DNA of 58,274 bases, from assembly GCA_945861275.1 (NCBI GenBank), contig CAMATZ010000038.1:1-58274 (forward strand), in the 5' to 3' direction. Shown piece after piece: positions 1 to 7,852 of the stretch. The position numbers and the translations under genes were made by a program. The notes beneath the pieces are model-generated. The model worked only from the letters and a program-made list of their open reading frames with translations. It searched no databases and was not told the origin of the DNA. The number at the start of each line of letters is the position of its first letter. The stretch's first letter is position 1. The DNA is from Bordetella parapertussis. Lineage in GTDB: Bacteria > Pseudomonadota > Gammaproteobacteria > Burkholderiales > SG8-41.

Positions 1-73
1 GGAAGAGGCGCTGGAACTCCGGCAGCGAGCGCGGAAACGGCAGATCGCCTCGCTCAAGTACGTCAATAACCAT
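1..73 (-). mobile_element. IS1595-type transposase, 5' fragment
   Basis: An ATG at 73 on the minus strand opens a frame that runs off the left edge. The 24 visible residues include the segment SLPEFQRLF, which I recognise from memory as the N-terminus of IS1595-family (zinc-ribbon, DDE) transposases. The bases just upstream (about 105-135) hold a short palindrome, ctaccggtag, that may belong to the terminal repeat of the element. Only the first residues are visible, so the family call rests on a short match. Confidence 0.5.
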
Positions 74-109
74 GGTCGCTCCACGTCAGCGCGGATGCTC
101 AACATACTA

Positions 110-244
110 CCGGTAGTTGGTTTGGGTGACAACCGGATAAGCACGCTTGAAACCTATTTTTCGCGCAACGGGCGGCCGCCCTATCCCTGGTATCAGGCGC
201 CCTATTATCCGTTCCGCCCGCCGCTGCTGCGGCCGCGTGAATAA
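110..244 (+). other. Possible 3' remnant of a disrupted gene
   Basis: A plus-strand frame stays open up to a TAA at 242-244. Its last part reads as a proline/tyrosine-rich tail (PPYPWYQAPYYPFRPPLLRP). The frame also runs antisense through the transposase fragment to the left edge, so part of the openness is accidental. The tail could be the end of a gene cut by the insertion sequence. I do not recognise the protein, and the stretch could equally be non-coding. Confidence 0.2.
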
Positions 245-273
245 ATTTCAAACCCGCACCGCGGGCGCCGATC

Positions 274-2679
274 CTAGGCGATGAATTTTTCCGGATTGAT
301 GCGGATGGCGGCGCCCGTGGGACAGGCACGCACGCACGCAGGCCCGCCCGACAGATCTTTGCACATATCACACTTCACCGCCTTTTTACCGATATCCTTA
401 TTGTGGTATTCCGGTTCACGGCCAGGTTCTGTTGTGAAGCCGGTCAACAGCCAGGACAACAGGCCGGGCGCGCGGCGCCGGGGATTCACCTGCGCCATCT
501 GGATCACGCCGTAAGGGCAATTGCGCTCGCAATTGCCGCAACCAATGCAGGTGGCAGGATCAATAAAAACCTCGCCGTTGGGATTACGGTGAATCGCGTC
601 CGGCGGGCACTCCTTCATGCAGTGCGGATTTTCACAATGCCGGCATGACGTCGGTATATGAATGTTGGCAAAGGTCGGGCCCGCTTCACGATCAAGACGC
701 GAGGTGCCGTCGTGCACATCGGCGCAGGCTTTCTCGCAGTTGTCACAGCGCACACACAGACTCTCGTCGATCAGCAGCACATCGGTACTCTCACCCAGAC
801 CCTGCCCTATCAGGAAAGTGATCAGGCCGCTCGTCGCCTGGTCCGGCGCTGCATCACGCTGGGCGTCCTTGGACATGCGCTCGAGCACCGTCGCCTCGAG
901 GCTGCTGCGCATCGTCGGGTTGCGGTTGACCACGGCGCTGAAGGTATCGGCAGGCAACAGGATGGTTTCGCAATTGACCGCCGCACGCACCGTCGCAGAG
1001 CGCCGGGTATTCGCGGACAGCAGCGCCATTTCACCGACATAATTTCCCGCCGCGACATACGCCACCACCACCTCTTTCCCGCCATGAACACGTGACACCG
1101 TAACCGAACCGCGGCGAATGAGATGCAATCCATCCGCCTCGTCACCTTCCTTGAAAATCGTCTGCCCTGACGCAAAACTCTTGATCTTCGCGTCTTTGAC
1201 CATTTCATCCATATCCGATTCCGGCACAAACGGCGCGATATGCACACGCACCGCGCGCCGCAGGGAGGTCTCATCGATCTGCCGCCGCACCGACTCTATG
1301 CTCGCCAGCAGTTTCAGCATGGAGCGCCGCGGCGTCTCAATCAGCACGCAGTTTTCGCCTGCCCGCAACGTGTTCGAGCGCCGCCGCCCGGACAACAATC
1401 CCAGCTCGCCGAAGAACTGGCCTCGGCTGAGCGCCACCGTCGTGCGCTTGCCTCCCTCACCGGGCACTTCAACCAAAACCTCGCCATCCACGATCGAGAA
1501 AAAGGTGTTGGTGTAGTCGCCCTTTTTGAAAATAACCTCACCGCGCTTCGGCGCCCGCACATCGCTGTCGATCATGAATTCGCGCAATTGCAACGTGGTC
1601 AGATCCTTGAATAAAGGCACATTGGTTTGCACCAGCGCCAGCGCTTCGGAGACGTTTTTTGCACGCTTGAAATTGCCAAACTTGCCCTTTAACAAGGGCT
1701 CATCAGCCGGCTCCACCGGATTGCCGAGTATGTATTCCACCACCTCGTAACCCTGATTCATCGCCTGCTTGATGAGCGGGTATCCCCCCAGCGCCCCGAT
1801 GATGTAAAGCCCGGGCACATTCGACTCGTAGGTGGCCGACACCTGCGGCACCGCTGCCATGCTCTCGTTCGGAAACTGCACGCCAAAACCTTCGACCAGC
1901 TTGCGGGGGGGTATTGCACCGAGCCGTGCGATCACGCGGTCACAACCGATTTTCTCGATGCCCTGCGGCGTCTGCGCGGTAAAGAACAGCGGCTTCGCTT
2001 CGCCTTCGACGGCCTCAACCTTGAGCGCGCTGGTGCTATAGCGGCACTCGAGCTTGCCGTCGTGGATAGCGGCGGTCACCAGATCAATATTGCCCTGCTT
2101 GACGCGCGGAAACTCATCCACCCGGTTGATGATGATCACACGATTATTTTCCGCCAGCGCCAGCGCATTCTCGAGGCCGGCATCGCCCGCGCCGACCACC
2201 ACAATAGTTTCGCCGTTATACTCGTCGGGATCATCCAGTTGATACTGCACGCGCTCGAGATCTTCGCCGGGCACACCCAGTTTGCGGACATTGCCCTGCA
2301 AACCGATGCACAGCACCACATTCTCGGCACAGTACACCTCCTGCCCAGCGGTCGTTATCTCGAACGCCCCTTGACTGCCGGTGATCGCGATGATGTCCGA
2401 CTGATAACGAATGTTCACCGCGTATTTCGTGAGTTCCTCGCTCCACTTGGAGAGGATGGTTTCACGCTTGGCAGCCCCAAACGTGATCGGGCTGCGCAGC
2501 GGCAGTATCGCCGGCTCCGCCATCACGTGCTTGCCCTTCTGGTAACGGTAAATCGTGTGCGAGGGATGTTCCTCGGCTTCCAGCAATACATGCGGCACTT
2601 TGAGTTCAGCCGCATGCGCAGCGCAGGACAGCCCGCTCGGCCCCGAGCCGATGATGGCGATACGCACACGTTCATTCAT
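274..2679 (-). CDS. FAD oxidoreductase with two cNMP-binding domains and four [4Fe-4S] clusters
   Basis: The protein has 801 residues and no signal peptide, so it is probably cytosolic. Residues 1-330 are a thioredoxin-reductase-like flavoprotein with a GSGPSG motif near residue 11 and a second dinucleotide motif (GAGDAG) near 163. Two cyclic-nucleotide-binding domains follow (about 355-475 and 485-605). The second keeps the phosphate-cassette pattern GEMALL...RRSAT. The C-terminus (about 655-795) carries cysteine groups for four [4Fe-4S] clusters in the style of DmsB/HybA electron-transfer subunits. Its start overlaps the stop of the upstream cytochrome gene by four bases (ATGA). It is the last gene of a seven-gene cytochrome operon. 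I infer that it links a cytosolic NAD(P)H or ferredoxin pool to the cytochromes, under control of a cyclic nucleotide or another ligand. Domain assignments are strong; the physiological role is inference. Confidence 0.9.
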   Translation of the reverse strand: MNERVRIAIIGSGPSGLSCAAHAAELKVPHVLLEAEEHPSHTIYRYQKGKHVMAEPAILPLRSPITFGAAKRETILSKWSEELTKYAVNIRYQSDIIAITGSQGAFEITTAGQEVYCAENVVLCIGLQGNVRKLGVPGEDLERVQYQLDDPDEYNGETIVVVGAGDAGLENALALAENNRVIIINRVDEFPRVKQGNIDLVTAAIHDGKLECRYSTSALKVEAVEGEAKPLFFTAQTPQGIEKIGCDRVIARLGAIPPRKLVEGFGVQFPNESMAAVPQVSATYESNVPGLYIIGALGGYPLIKQAMNQGYEVVEYILGNPVEPADEPLLKGKFGNFKRAKNVSEALALVQTNVPLFKDLTTLQLREFMIDSDVRAPKRGEVIFKKGDYTNTFFSIVDGEVLVEVPGEGGKRTTVALSRGQFFGELGLLSGRRRSNTLRAGENCVLIETPRRSMLKLLASIESVRRQIDETSLRRAVRVHIAPFVPESDMDEMVKDAKIKSFASGQTIFKEGDEADGLHLIRRGSVTVSRVHGGKEVVVAYVAAGNYVGEMALLSANTRRSATVRAAVNCETILLPADTFSAVVNRNPTMRSSLEATVLERMSKDAQRDAAPDQATSGLITFLIGQGLGESTDVLLIDESLCVRCDNCEKACADVHDGTSRLDREAGPTFANIHIPTSCRHCENPHCMKECPPDAIHRNPNGEVFIDPATCIGCGNCERNCPYGVIQMAQVNPRRRAPGLLSWLLTGFTTEPGREPEYHNKDIGKKAVKCDMCKDLSGGPACVRACPTGAAIRINPEKFIA

Positions 2680-4004
2680 TGCGCCACTCCTGTTTCAATA
2701 TGCGTTCTCAGTTCGCGCAGGCCATTTTCAAATACCGCGGGCTGATATTTTTCGTCACGCGCCAGCGCCGCCAGCAGCCGCTTGATGACGGGTTTTAACG
2801 ACTGTGTTTTCAACAGGTTTTGCCGGCCCATGAAATCGCTCACGCTCTGCAGCGCCATCACCGCCTGCTCGGCGCCCTGATAATCGCTGTACTGACCATT
2901 GGTGCCATCCTCGATCAAGCCCAGCATTATGGCCTTAAGATCTTCCGCGGAAAAGCGGTGCGCACCGATTTTCGGCGTCATCGCGGCGATCATATTTTCG
3001 ACCACGCGCGCCTGCGCCAGCGTATCGTTGCCGCTGGCCACCGCCTTGTGCAGTTGCGCCACCTGTTGCGCAAACGCACCCGCCTCGCCCGGCATCACGC
3101 GCCGCGCGATTTGCCGCAGCATCAGCAGATTGGCATCATTCAGGCGCACAAATCCCGGCCCGGCGCCCGTGCGCGCCGCGGTATTGCGCTTGTCGGCCAT
3201 GGGGTGATGGCAGGAATGGCAATCAAACAGCACCAGTTCCGGGAAAAATCCGTCGCGCCCGCGCGGACTTAGCAACAAGGCCAGTGTCTCCTGTGCGGCC
3301 ACTGCCTGCCCGATGGCCCATGCACGCACCGCACTCCAGTCGCCTTTGCGCCGCTGCCAATCGGCGTCGATACGAAAATGCGCCGGACCGATTTGGGTAA
3401 ATGTATCCAGCTCGAAACTCATGCGCGGATGTCCTGCCGCCATGATCTTATGGGTAACAAACTTTTCCGCGGTTCCCAAATGACAGGACAGGCACAAACG
3501 TGCGCGCGCCACGTCATCCGCCGTGGCATACAGGCCGCGCGACTGATTGCGCGCATGCGTCACGCCCGGTTCGACATGGCTCCTGAGCCAGCGCTCGGCG
3601 GGTCCGTGACACGCTTCGCACGCCACGCCATCCGCCAGTTGAAACCCCTGACCACGCTGTGCGGGCTGCGGATTGTGCGTATGACAATCGAGGCACATAT
3701 CACTCTGGTGCGCGGGTTGCGGCAGCGCGAGCTTTTTCGCGATTTCCCTGGAACGATCATTCAGCAGCACGGCGTACGCGCGCGCGTGCTTGTCCGAGCG
3801 CGACCAGGTGATGTATTCATTCTGCAGTACGCTGGAGTCCTTCCACGTCTCTATCGCGCCGTGGCAAAGACTGCTGGCGCAACTGGCCACGCCCACGCTC
3901 TTGTCTTTGGCGTAATGCGGCAGCGGTGTCGCAGCGCGCGCCCCTGCAATCTGCAACAGACAGGCGATGGCGGCGGACATCAGCAAACGGTAGCGCGCGT
4001 TCAT
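2676..4004 (-). CDS. Cytochrome c554-like multiheme cytochrome c
   Basis: The protein has 442 residues with an N-terminal signal peptide ending near AGARA. Four CxxCH haem motifs are visible (CLDCH, CEACH, CLSCH, CHSCH). A fifth site near residue 42 has the wider spacing CASSLCH (Cx4CH), a variant known from some tetrahaem cytochromes. The CLDCH and CEACHGP arrangement resembles the cytochrome c554 family of periplasmic electron carriers. The C-terminal third has no haem motif and looks helical. It lies between the decaheme LVIVD cytochrome and the flavoprotein, overlapping both by four bases, so the three are very probably translated in a coupled way. I infer a periplasmic shuttle. The start at 4004 is supported by the signal peptide. 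Confidence 0.85.
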   Translation of the reverse strand: MNARYRLLMSAAIACLLQIAGARAATPLPHYAKDKSVGVASCASSLCHGAIETWKDSSVLQNEYITWSRSDKHARAYAVLLNDRSREIAKKLALPQPAHQSDMCLDCHTHNPQPAQRGQGFQLADGVACEACHGPAERWLRSHVEPGVTHARNQSRGLYATADDVARARLCLSCHLGTAEKFVTHKIMAAGHPRMSFELDTFTQIGPAHFRIDADWQRRKGDWSAVRAWAIGQAVAAQETLALLLSPRGRDGFFPELVLFDCHSCHHPMADKRNTAARTGAGPGFVRLNDANLLMLRQIARRVMPGEAGAFAQQVAQLHKAVASGNDTLAQARVVENMIAAMTPKIGAHRFSAEDLKAIMLGLIEDGTNGQYSDYQGAEQAVMALQSVSDFMGRQNLLKTQSLKPVIKRLLAALARDEKYQPAVFENGLRELRTHIETGVAQ

Positions 4005-7000
4005 GGCTTGGGACTCGCAGGATCAGGGTTATCGCGCACAGTCCATAACGTTGCATCGGGTTTGAGGTACATTTTGCGCTGTTCCTCGACATTAAGCGGG
4101 CGCGAGCCGATGCGCCCGAATACCGCAACCTGACCGCCGGTCTCATCCACCGCACGGTCACGCTCAAGGGCGCGCGATAATGATAACGCAGGCGAGCGGG
4201 TGCGGCGTGTCGCTATCAGTTGCGGTTTCGGGTCCGGGCTGAAGCCATAAAATTTTGGCTGGGTGTCCGGCGCCGTAAGCTGGATCACCCGCAGTCCATT
4301 GCGCCCGTCGGCGACGTAGGCAAAGGCAGACGCATTGGTCGAAGCCACCGTCACGTCGCGCACATCATTGAGCACGCCGCCCGCGGTGAATTTCATATAC
4401 ACCCGCGGCTGTTCCGGCTTCTCGATATCGATAATCAACAGCCCCTCCCTGCCGCCGGCGACATAGGCATAGGTGCGCGCGAGGTGTATGCGATCCGCGT
4501 CTGCCAGCGGCACAAATGCCGATTCCACGAGTTTTGCGCGCTCTGGAATGGTGACATCGATCATGCGCAGGCCGCTGTCGTCGGTCACTGCCAGATAGCG
4601 AAACTGCAGTGCGCTCGCGCGCGCGCCCTTGAGCGGAATAACCGCCGCCACCACAGGTTTGAGCGGGTCCTTGAGATTGACGATGACCATCCCCGCGGTC
4701 GCGGTAATATAAGCATAGGAACCGCCCACGCTGATATGCCGTGCGCCACGCAGCACGCCGTTTGCATTCCAGGTCAGTGCGCGTTTGAGAAAGTTATTGC
4801 GCGGGTCGCCATCCTGCAGCGTATTCACGTCCACCAGGATCAGCCCCTCCTCTGCATCCGTAATCAACGCGTAGTTGTAGATCGGATGAAACGGCTGTTC
4901 CTGATTGTCCTCGCGCATCAGCTTGCCCTGATTCTTAAGGGGCGCAATCGGCTGCGTGGTGGGCAACGCCACGCAGGTGGCCTGCTTGCTCGGGATGTGC
5001 GTGTTATGTCCCCGTGCTGAAAACGGCGCGGAAATAATGCGCTGGGACACGCCTTTGTTGGCAATCGACGCCACGTCGTAGACCCGCATGCCGCCGGCGC
5101 CTTCCGCCACGTACAGGTATTCCCCGCGCAACTGCACACAGCGCGCGGCTCCGGCGGTGGTGTGTTCGTGCGCCTCCGGCAGCGTGCGTCCGCGCTTCTG
5201 GTGCGCCGCGTACCAGTCGGGATAAGCATAACGGTGCAGATAACTCCCGATCACCGCCTGCGGTTCCTCCCACTCCGTCACCTGCACCGCCTCAATGTGC
5301 TTTTCCTCACCCACCCACGCGTTGTAGCCCATCAAACCAATGTAGCCGGTGCCATGCCCCAGCAATTGCCCCATGATGGCATTGTTATCGTTGTCGGCAG
5401 AAACATGGCAGTCGGAGCAGGTCTTGGTTTCAGTCTTGCGCTCGGTATGCGGATAATGCGGCGCAAAGGCCTGACTCGAAAAGCCACTCGATGAGGTGGG
5501 CGCCTGTTGGATGTAAATTTTCTCGCGGCTGGCATTGGTGGATGACAGCACCAGCGCCGACGATGAACGGATCGGCGTAATTTTTCCCTTGTCGGGCATG
5601 GCGCCATTGGAGCGATCCCCCTTGATACGGCTATGGCGGCCAATCAGGAACATGTCGTCGCGCACCACCTGCGGATTGTAGGTGGCGTAATTGCGCGAAA
5701 ATCCGCCTTCATAATGTTTGCGTTCGGTTTTCTCGTTGGCCTCGATCGGCAAGTGACAACCTGAACAACTGGTGGTCCACGAGGTATGGCAAGTCTGACA
5801 AGTCATCTTGTCATCACCATGCGCGAGCTTGTCCTCGGGCACACCGGGTGACCCGCGCTGAGCATTCTGGATCAGCTCGCTGCGTTCGGGAAACACGCGC
5901 CGGTTCTCCGCGGCAGGGAGTCCCCAGCGCTGGGTGTAATTGTCAAAGTCGCCCTGCGCCACCAGCTTGGCGCGCGCGGCCTTGGCGTTGTAGCGCGGAT
6001 GCCTGGGATTTACCGAATCCTTGACCAGGGACATTTCCCATTCCTTGTCGGGGAACATCACCGAGCGCTGGTAGAGCTTGCCGTCTTTCCACTCGAAACG
6101 CTTGCGCCCGTCAGGCGTGCGCAGCAGACTCATGTCGGTGCCGCGGGGGCGCGCGGCGGGTCCGGACGTAAACAGCGTTGGATAGGCACTGGCCTTGCCG
6201 TGACAGTCGGAACATTCGATCTCTATGGCGGCCGCCACCTCGCCATAGATATGGCCGTTGCCATGGGAATCCTGGGCAAAGTGGCAATCCGCGCAGTGCA
6301 TGCCGACATCGAGATGGATCGAGGTGAGATGCACCGCCTGTTTCGGATTTTTGGCGTCGAATTTTTTCGGATCGTCATCCGCTACCGGATTGCCATCCTT
6401 GTCGAGCAGAGTACCTTTGCGATCGCGCTTGAAGATGGCGCGAAAATTCCAGCCGTGTCCGTGGTAATCGGCAAACTGCGTGTCCTTGAGGGTCGGGTTG
6501 AGCCGCGAGACCTCTTTCAGGAACGCCACGTCACCCCACTTCCCGCGCACTGCCGCGCCTTCCGGATTACGATCCAGTATCTTGCGGCGCTCTTCATCCG
6601 TCGGATAACGCTGCTTCTGCGGCCACATTGATGGCGCGTCGGACTCGTAGTCCCACATGGTAAAACCGTAAAAGCTGTTGACGAATATATTCGGCTGGTG
6701 CATGTGGCAGATCATGCACTGCGACGACGGAATCGAGCGTGTGAACTCGTGCTTCAGGGGATGTCCGGATTTGTCTTTCGGGATAGTCGGATCCACCGTG
6801 ATGCTCTTGCCGTCGTTACCGTATTGGGCATAGGGACCGGAACGCGCCTTATCGCGATCATTGGCATAGACCACGTGGCAACTCGCGCAACCTGACGAAC
6901 GATAGTCGCCGGGCTGATCGTTGGTGCCTAAAAACCACATCAAGGGATCGTTCAGGCGCGTCTTGGCAATGTTGATCAGCGGCACCGCAATACGGCTGCC

Positions 7001-7852
7001 GGTGCCGGGTCCGCGATTGGATTGCTTGATATCGGGACGTCCGGGTTCATCCAGCACCTGCAGCCTGCCAGTACTGTTAGGCAGCCCCACTTCAGGAAAT
7101 TGGGTGCCGATCACGCGCCCGCCGCGCTCGAACACCCGGAATACGTCAGCCGGAGGAACCGTCTCCCACGCGGGCAGCGGGTAGAGTTGCGAAAGCACAC
7201 CCATTTGCTTGAGCCAGTCGTCCAGCGGCACCGGATTCTTGAGGGTGGCTGCCTCGCCGGTTCTGGTGTAAGCCTCGCCCAGTAAGCCGCGTTTATTGTC
7301 CAAAATGCCATTGTTATAGGCAGCGCCGTTCCACAGCATCGCCCCGGTCGCCATCAGGCTGCGCTCGGCGGCCTGAATCACCGGCAGGTGGCAGGCGCCG
7401 CAGGACTCCCGGGCGACGCGATAATCCGATGGATTGATGAAGCGCACGAATGCGGGCGTTTCGCGATTGAGCAGAGTATAGGAGCCCTGCGGATTCGCCG
7501 ACGCCGGTGTGTTCCATTCCAGTGGAAACCGCGGCAGTACATGCGCCTTGCTCATTGCGGCAAGGTAATCCGGATGATCCTTGCCGTGATACGCCGACCC
7601 GTCAGGCCGTTTCACGTTGACATTGCCACCGTGACAATCGGCGCATCCCAATACCACAGCGGGGTTTGCGTGCATGGTGTGGCGGTCGGATGCGGTATGA
7701 CAGGTGACGCAGCCTGCCGACTTTTTATCCGCGTCATCCTGCGTCTGCCGCTCTGGCGCCGGTGGACTTGCGGCGTCCCCAGGCGGGGGTGAATCTGCCA
7801 GGCTGACGAGCGAAGCCGCGAGCAGAATCAGCGCGATAGCAAGAATACGCAT
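4001..7852 (-). CDS. Decaheme cytochrome c with C-terminal LVIVD repeats
   Basis: The protein has 1,283 residues and a signal peptide (ILAIALILLAASLVSLA), so it is exported. Ten CxxCH motifs lie in the first two thirds: CVTCH, CADCH, CGACH, CASCH, CMICH, CADCH, CSDCH, CQTCH, CSGCH and CSDCH. From about residue 900 a series of LVIVD-type repeats follows (GLILVDVN, GMVIVNLK, GLRMIDVT, GLLIIDIE, GLRVIQLT), a pattern that usually folds as a beta-propeller on exported proteins. Long insertions separate the haem sites, so this is not a compact MtrA or MtrC protein. Its start lies next to the stop of the outer-membrane barrel gene. By position and size it could be the cytochrome that works with the barrel, either at the cell surface or in the periplasm. 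That placement is inference. Confidence 0.9.
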   Translation of the reverse strand: MRILAIALILLAASLVSLADSPPPGDAASPPAPERQTQDDADKKSAGCVTCHTASDRHTMHANPAVVLGCADCHGGNVNVKRPDGSAYHGKDHPDYLAAMSKAHVLPRFPLEWNTPASANPQGSYTLLNRETPAFVRFINPSDYRVARESCGACHLPVIQAAERSLMATGAMLWNGAAYNNGILDNKRGLLGEAYTRTGEAATLKNPVPLDDWLKQMGVLSQLYPLPAWETVPPADVFRVFERGGRVIGTQFPEVGLPNSTGRLQVLDEPGRPDIKQSNRGPGTGSRIAVPLINIAKTRLNDPLMWFLGTNDQPGDYRSSGCASCHVVYANDRDKARSGPYAQYGNDGKSITVDPTIPKDKSGHPLKHEFTRSIPSSQCMICHMHQPNIFVNSFYGFTMWDYESDAPSMWPQKQRYPTDEERRKILDRNPEGAAVRGKWGDVAFLKEVSRLNPTLKDTQFADYHGHGWNFRAIFKRDRKGTLLDKDGNPVADDDPKKFDAKNPKQAVHLTSIHLDVGMHCADCHFAQDSHGNGHIYGEVAAAIEIECSDCHGKASAYPTLFTSGPAARPRGTDMSLLRTPDGRKRFEWKDGKLYQRSVMFPDKEWEMSLVKDSVNPRHPRYNAKAARAKLVAQGDFDNYTQRWGLPAAENRRVFPERSELIQNAQRGSPGVPEDKLAHGDDKMTCQTCHTSWTTSCSGCHLPIEANEKTERKHYEGGFSRNYATYNPQVVRDDMFLIGRHSRIKGDRSNGAMPDKGKITPIRSSSALVLSSTNASREKIYIQQAPTSSSGFSSQAFAPHYPHTERKTETKTCSDCHVSADNDNNAIMGQLLGHGTGYIGLMGYNAWVGEEKHIEAVQVTEWEEPQAVIGSYLHRYAYPDWYAAHQKRGRTLPEAHEHTTAGAARCVQLRGEYLYVAEGAGGMRVYDVASIANKGVSQRIISAPFSARGHNTHIPSKQATCVALPTTQPIAPLKNQGKLMREDNQEQPFHPIYNYALITDAEEGLILVDVNTLQDGDPRNNFLKRALTWNANGVLRGARHISVGGSYAYITATAGMVIVNLKDPLKPVVAAVIPLKGARASALQFRYLAVTDDSGLRMIDVTIPERAKLVESAFVPLADADRIHLARTYAYVAGGREGLLIIDIEKPEQPRVYMKFTAGGVLNDVRDVTVASTNASAFAYVADGRNGLRVIQLTAPDTQPKFYGFSPDPKPQLIATRRTRSPALSLSRALERDRAVDETGGQVAVFGRIGSRPLNVEEQRKMYLKPDATLWTVRDNPDPASPKP

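Noticed and set aside
658-1095. Plus-strand frames across the cytochrome operon
   Set aside because: They are mirror frames of GC-rich coding sequence, without ribosome sites or family motifs.
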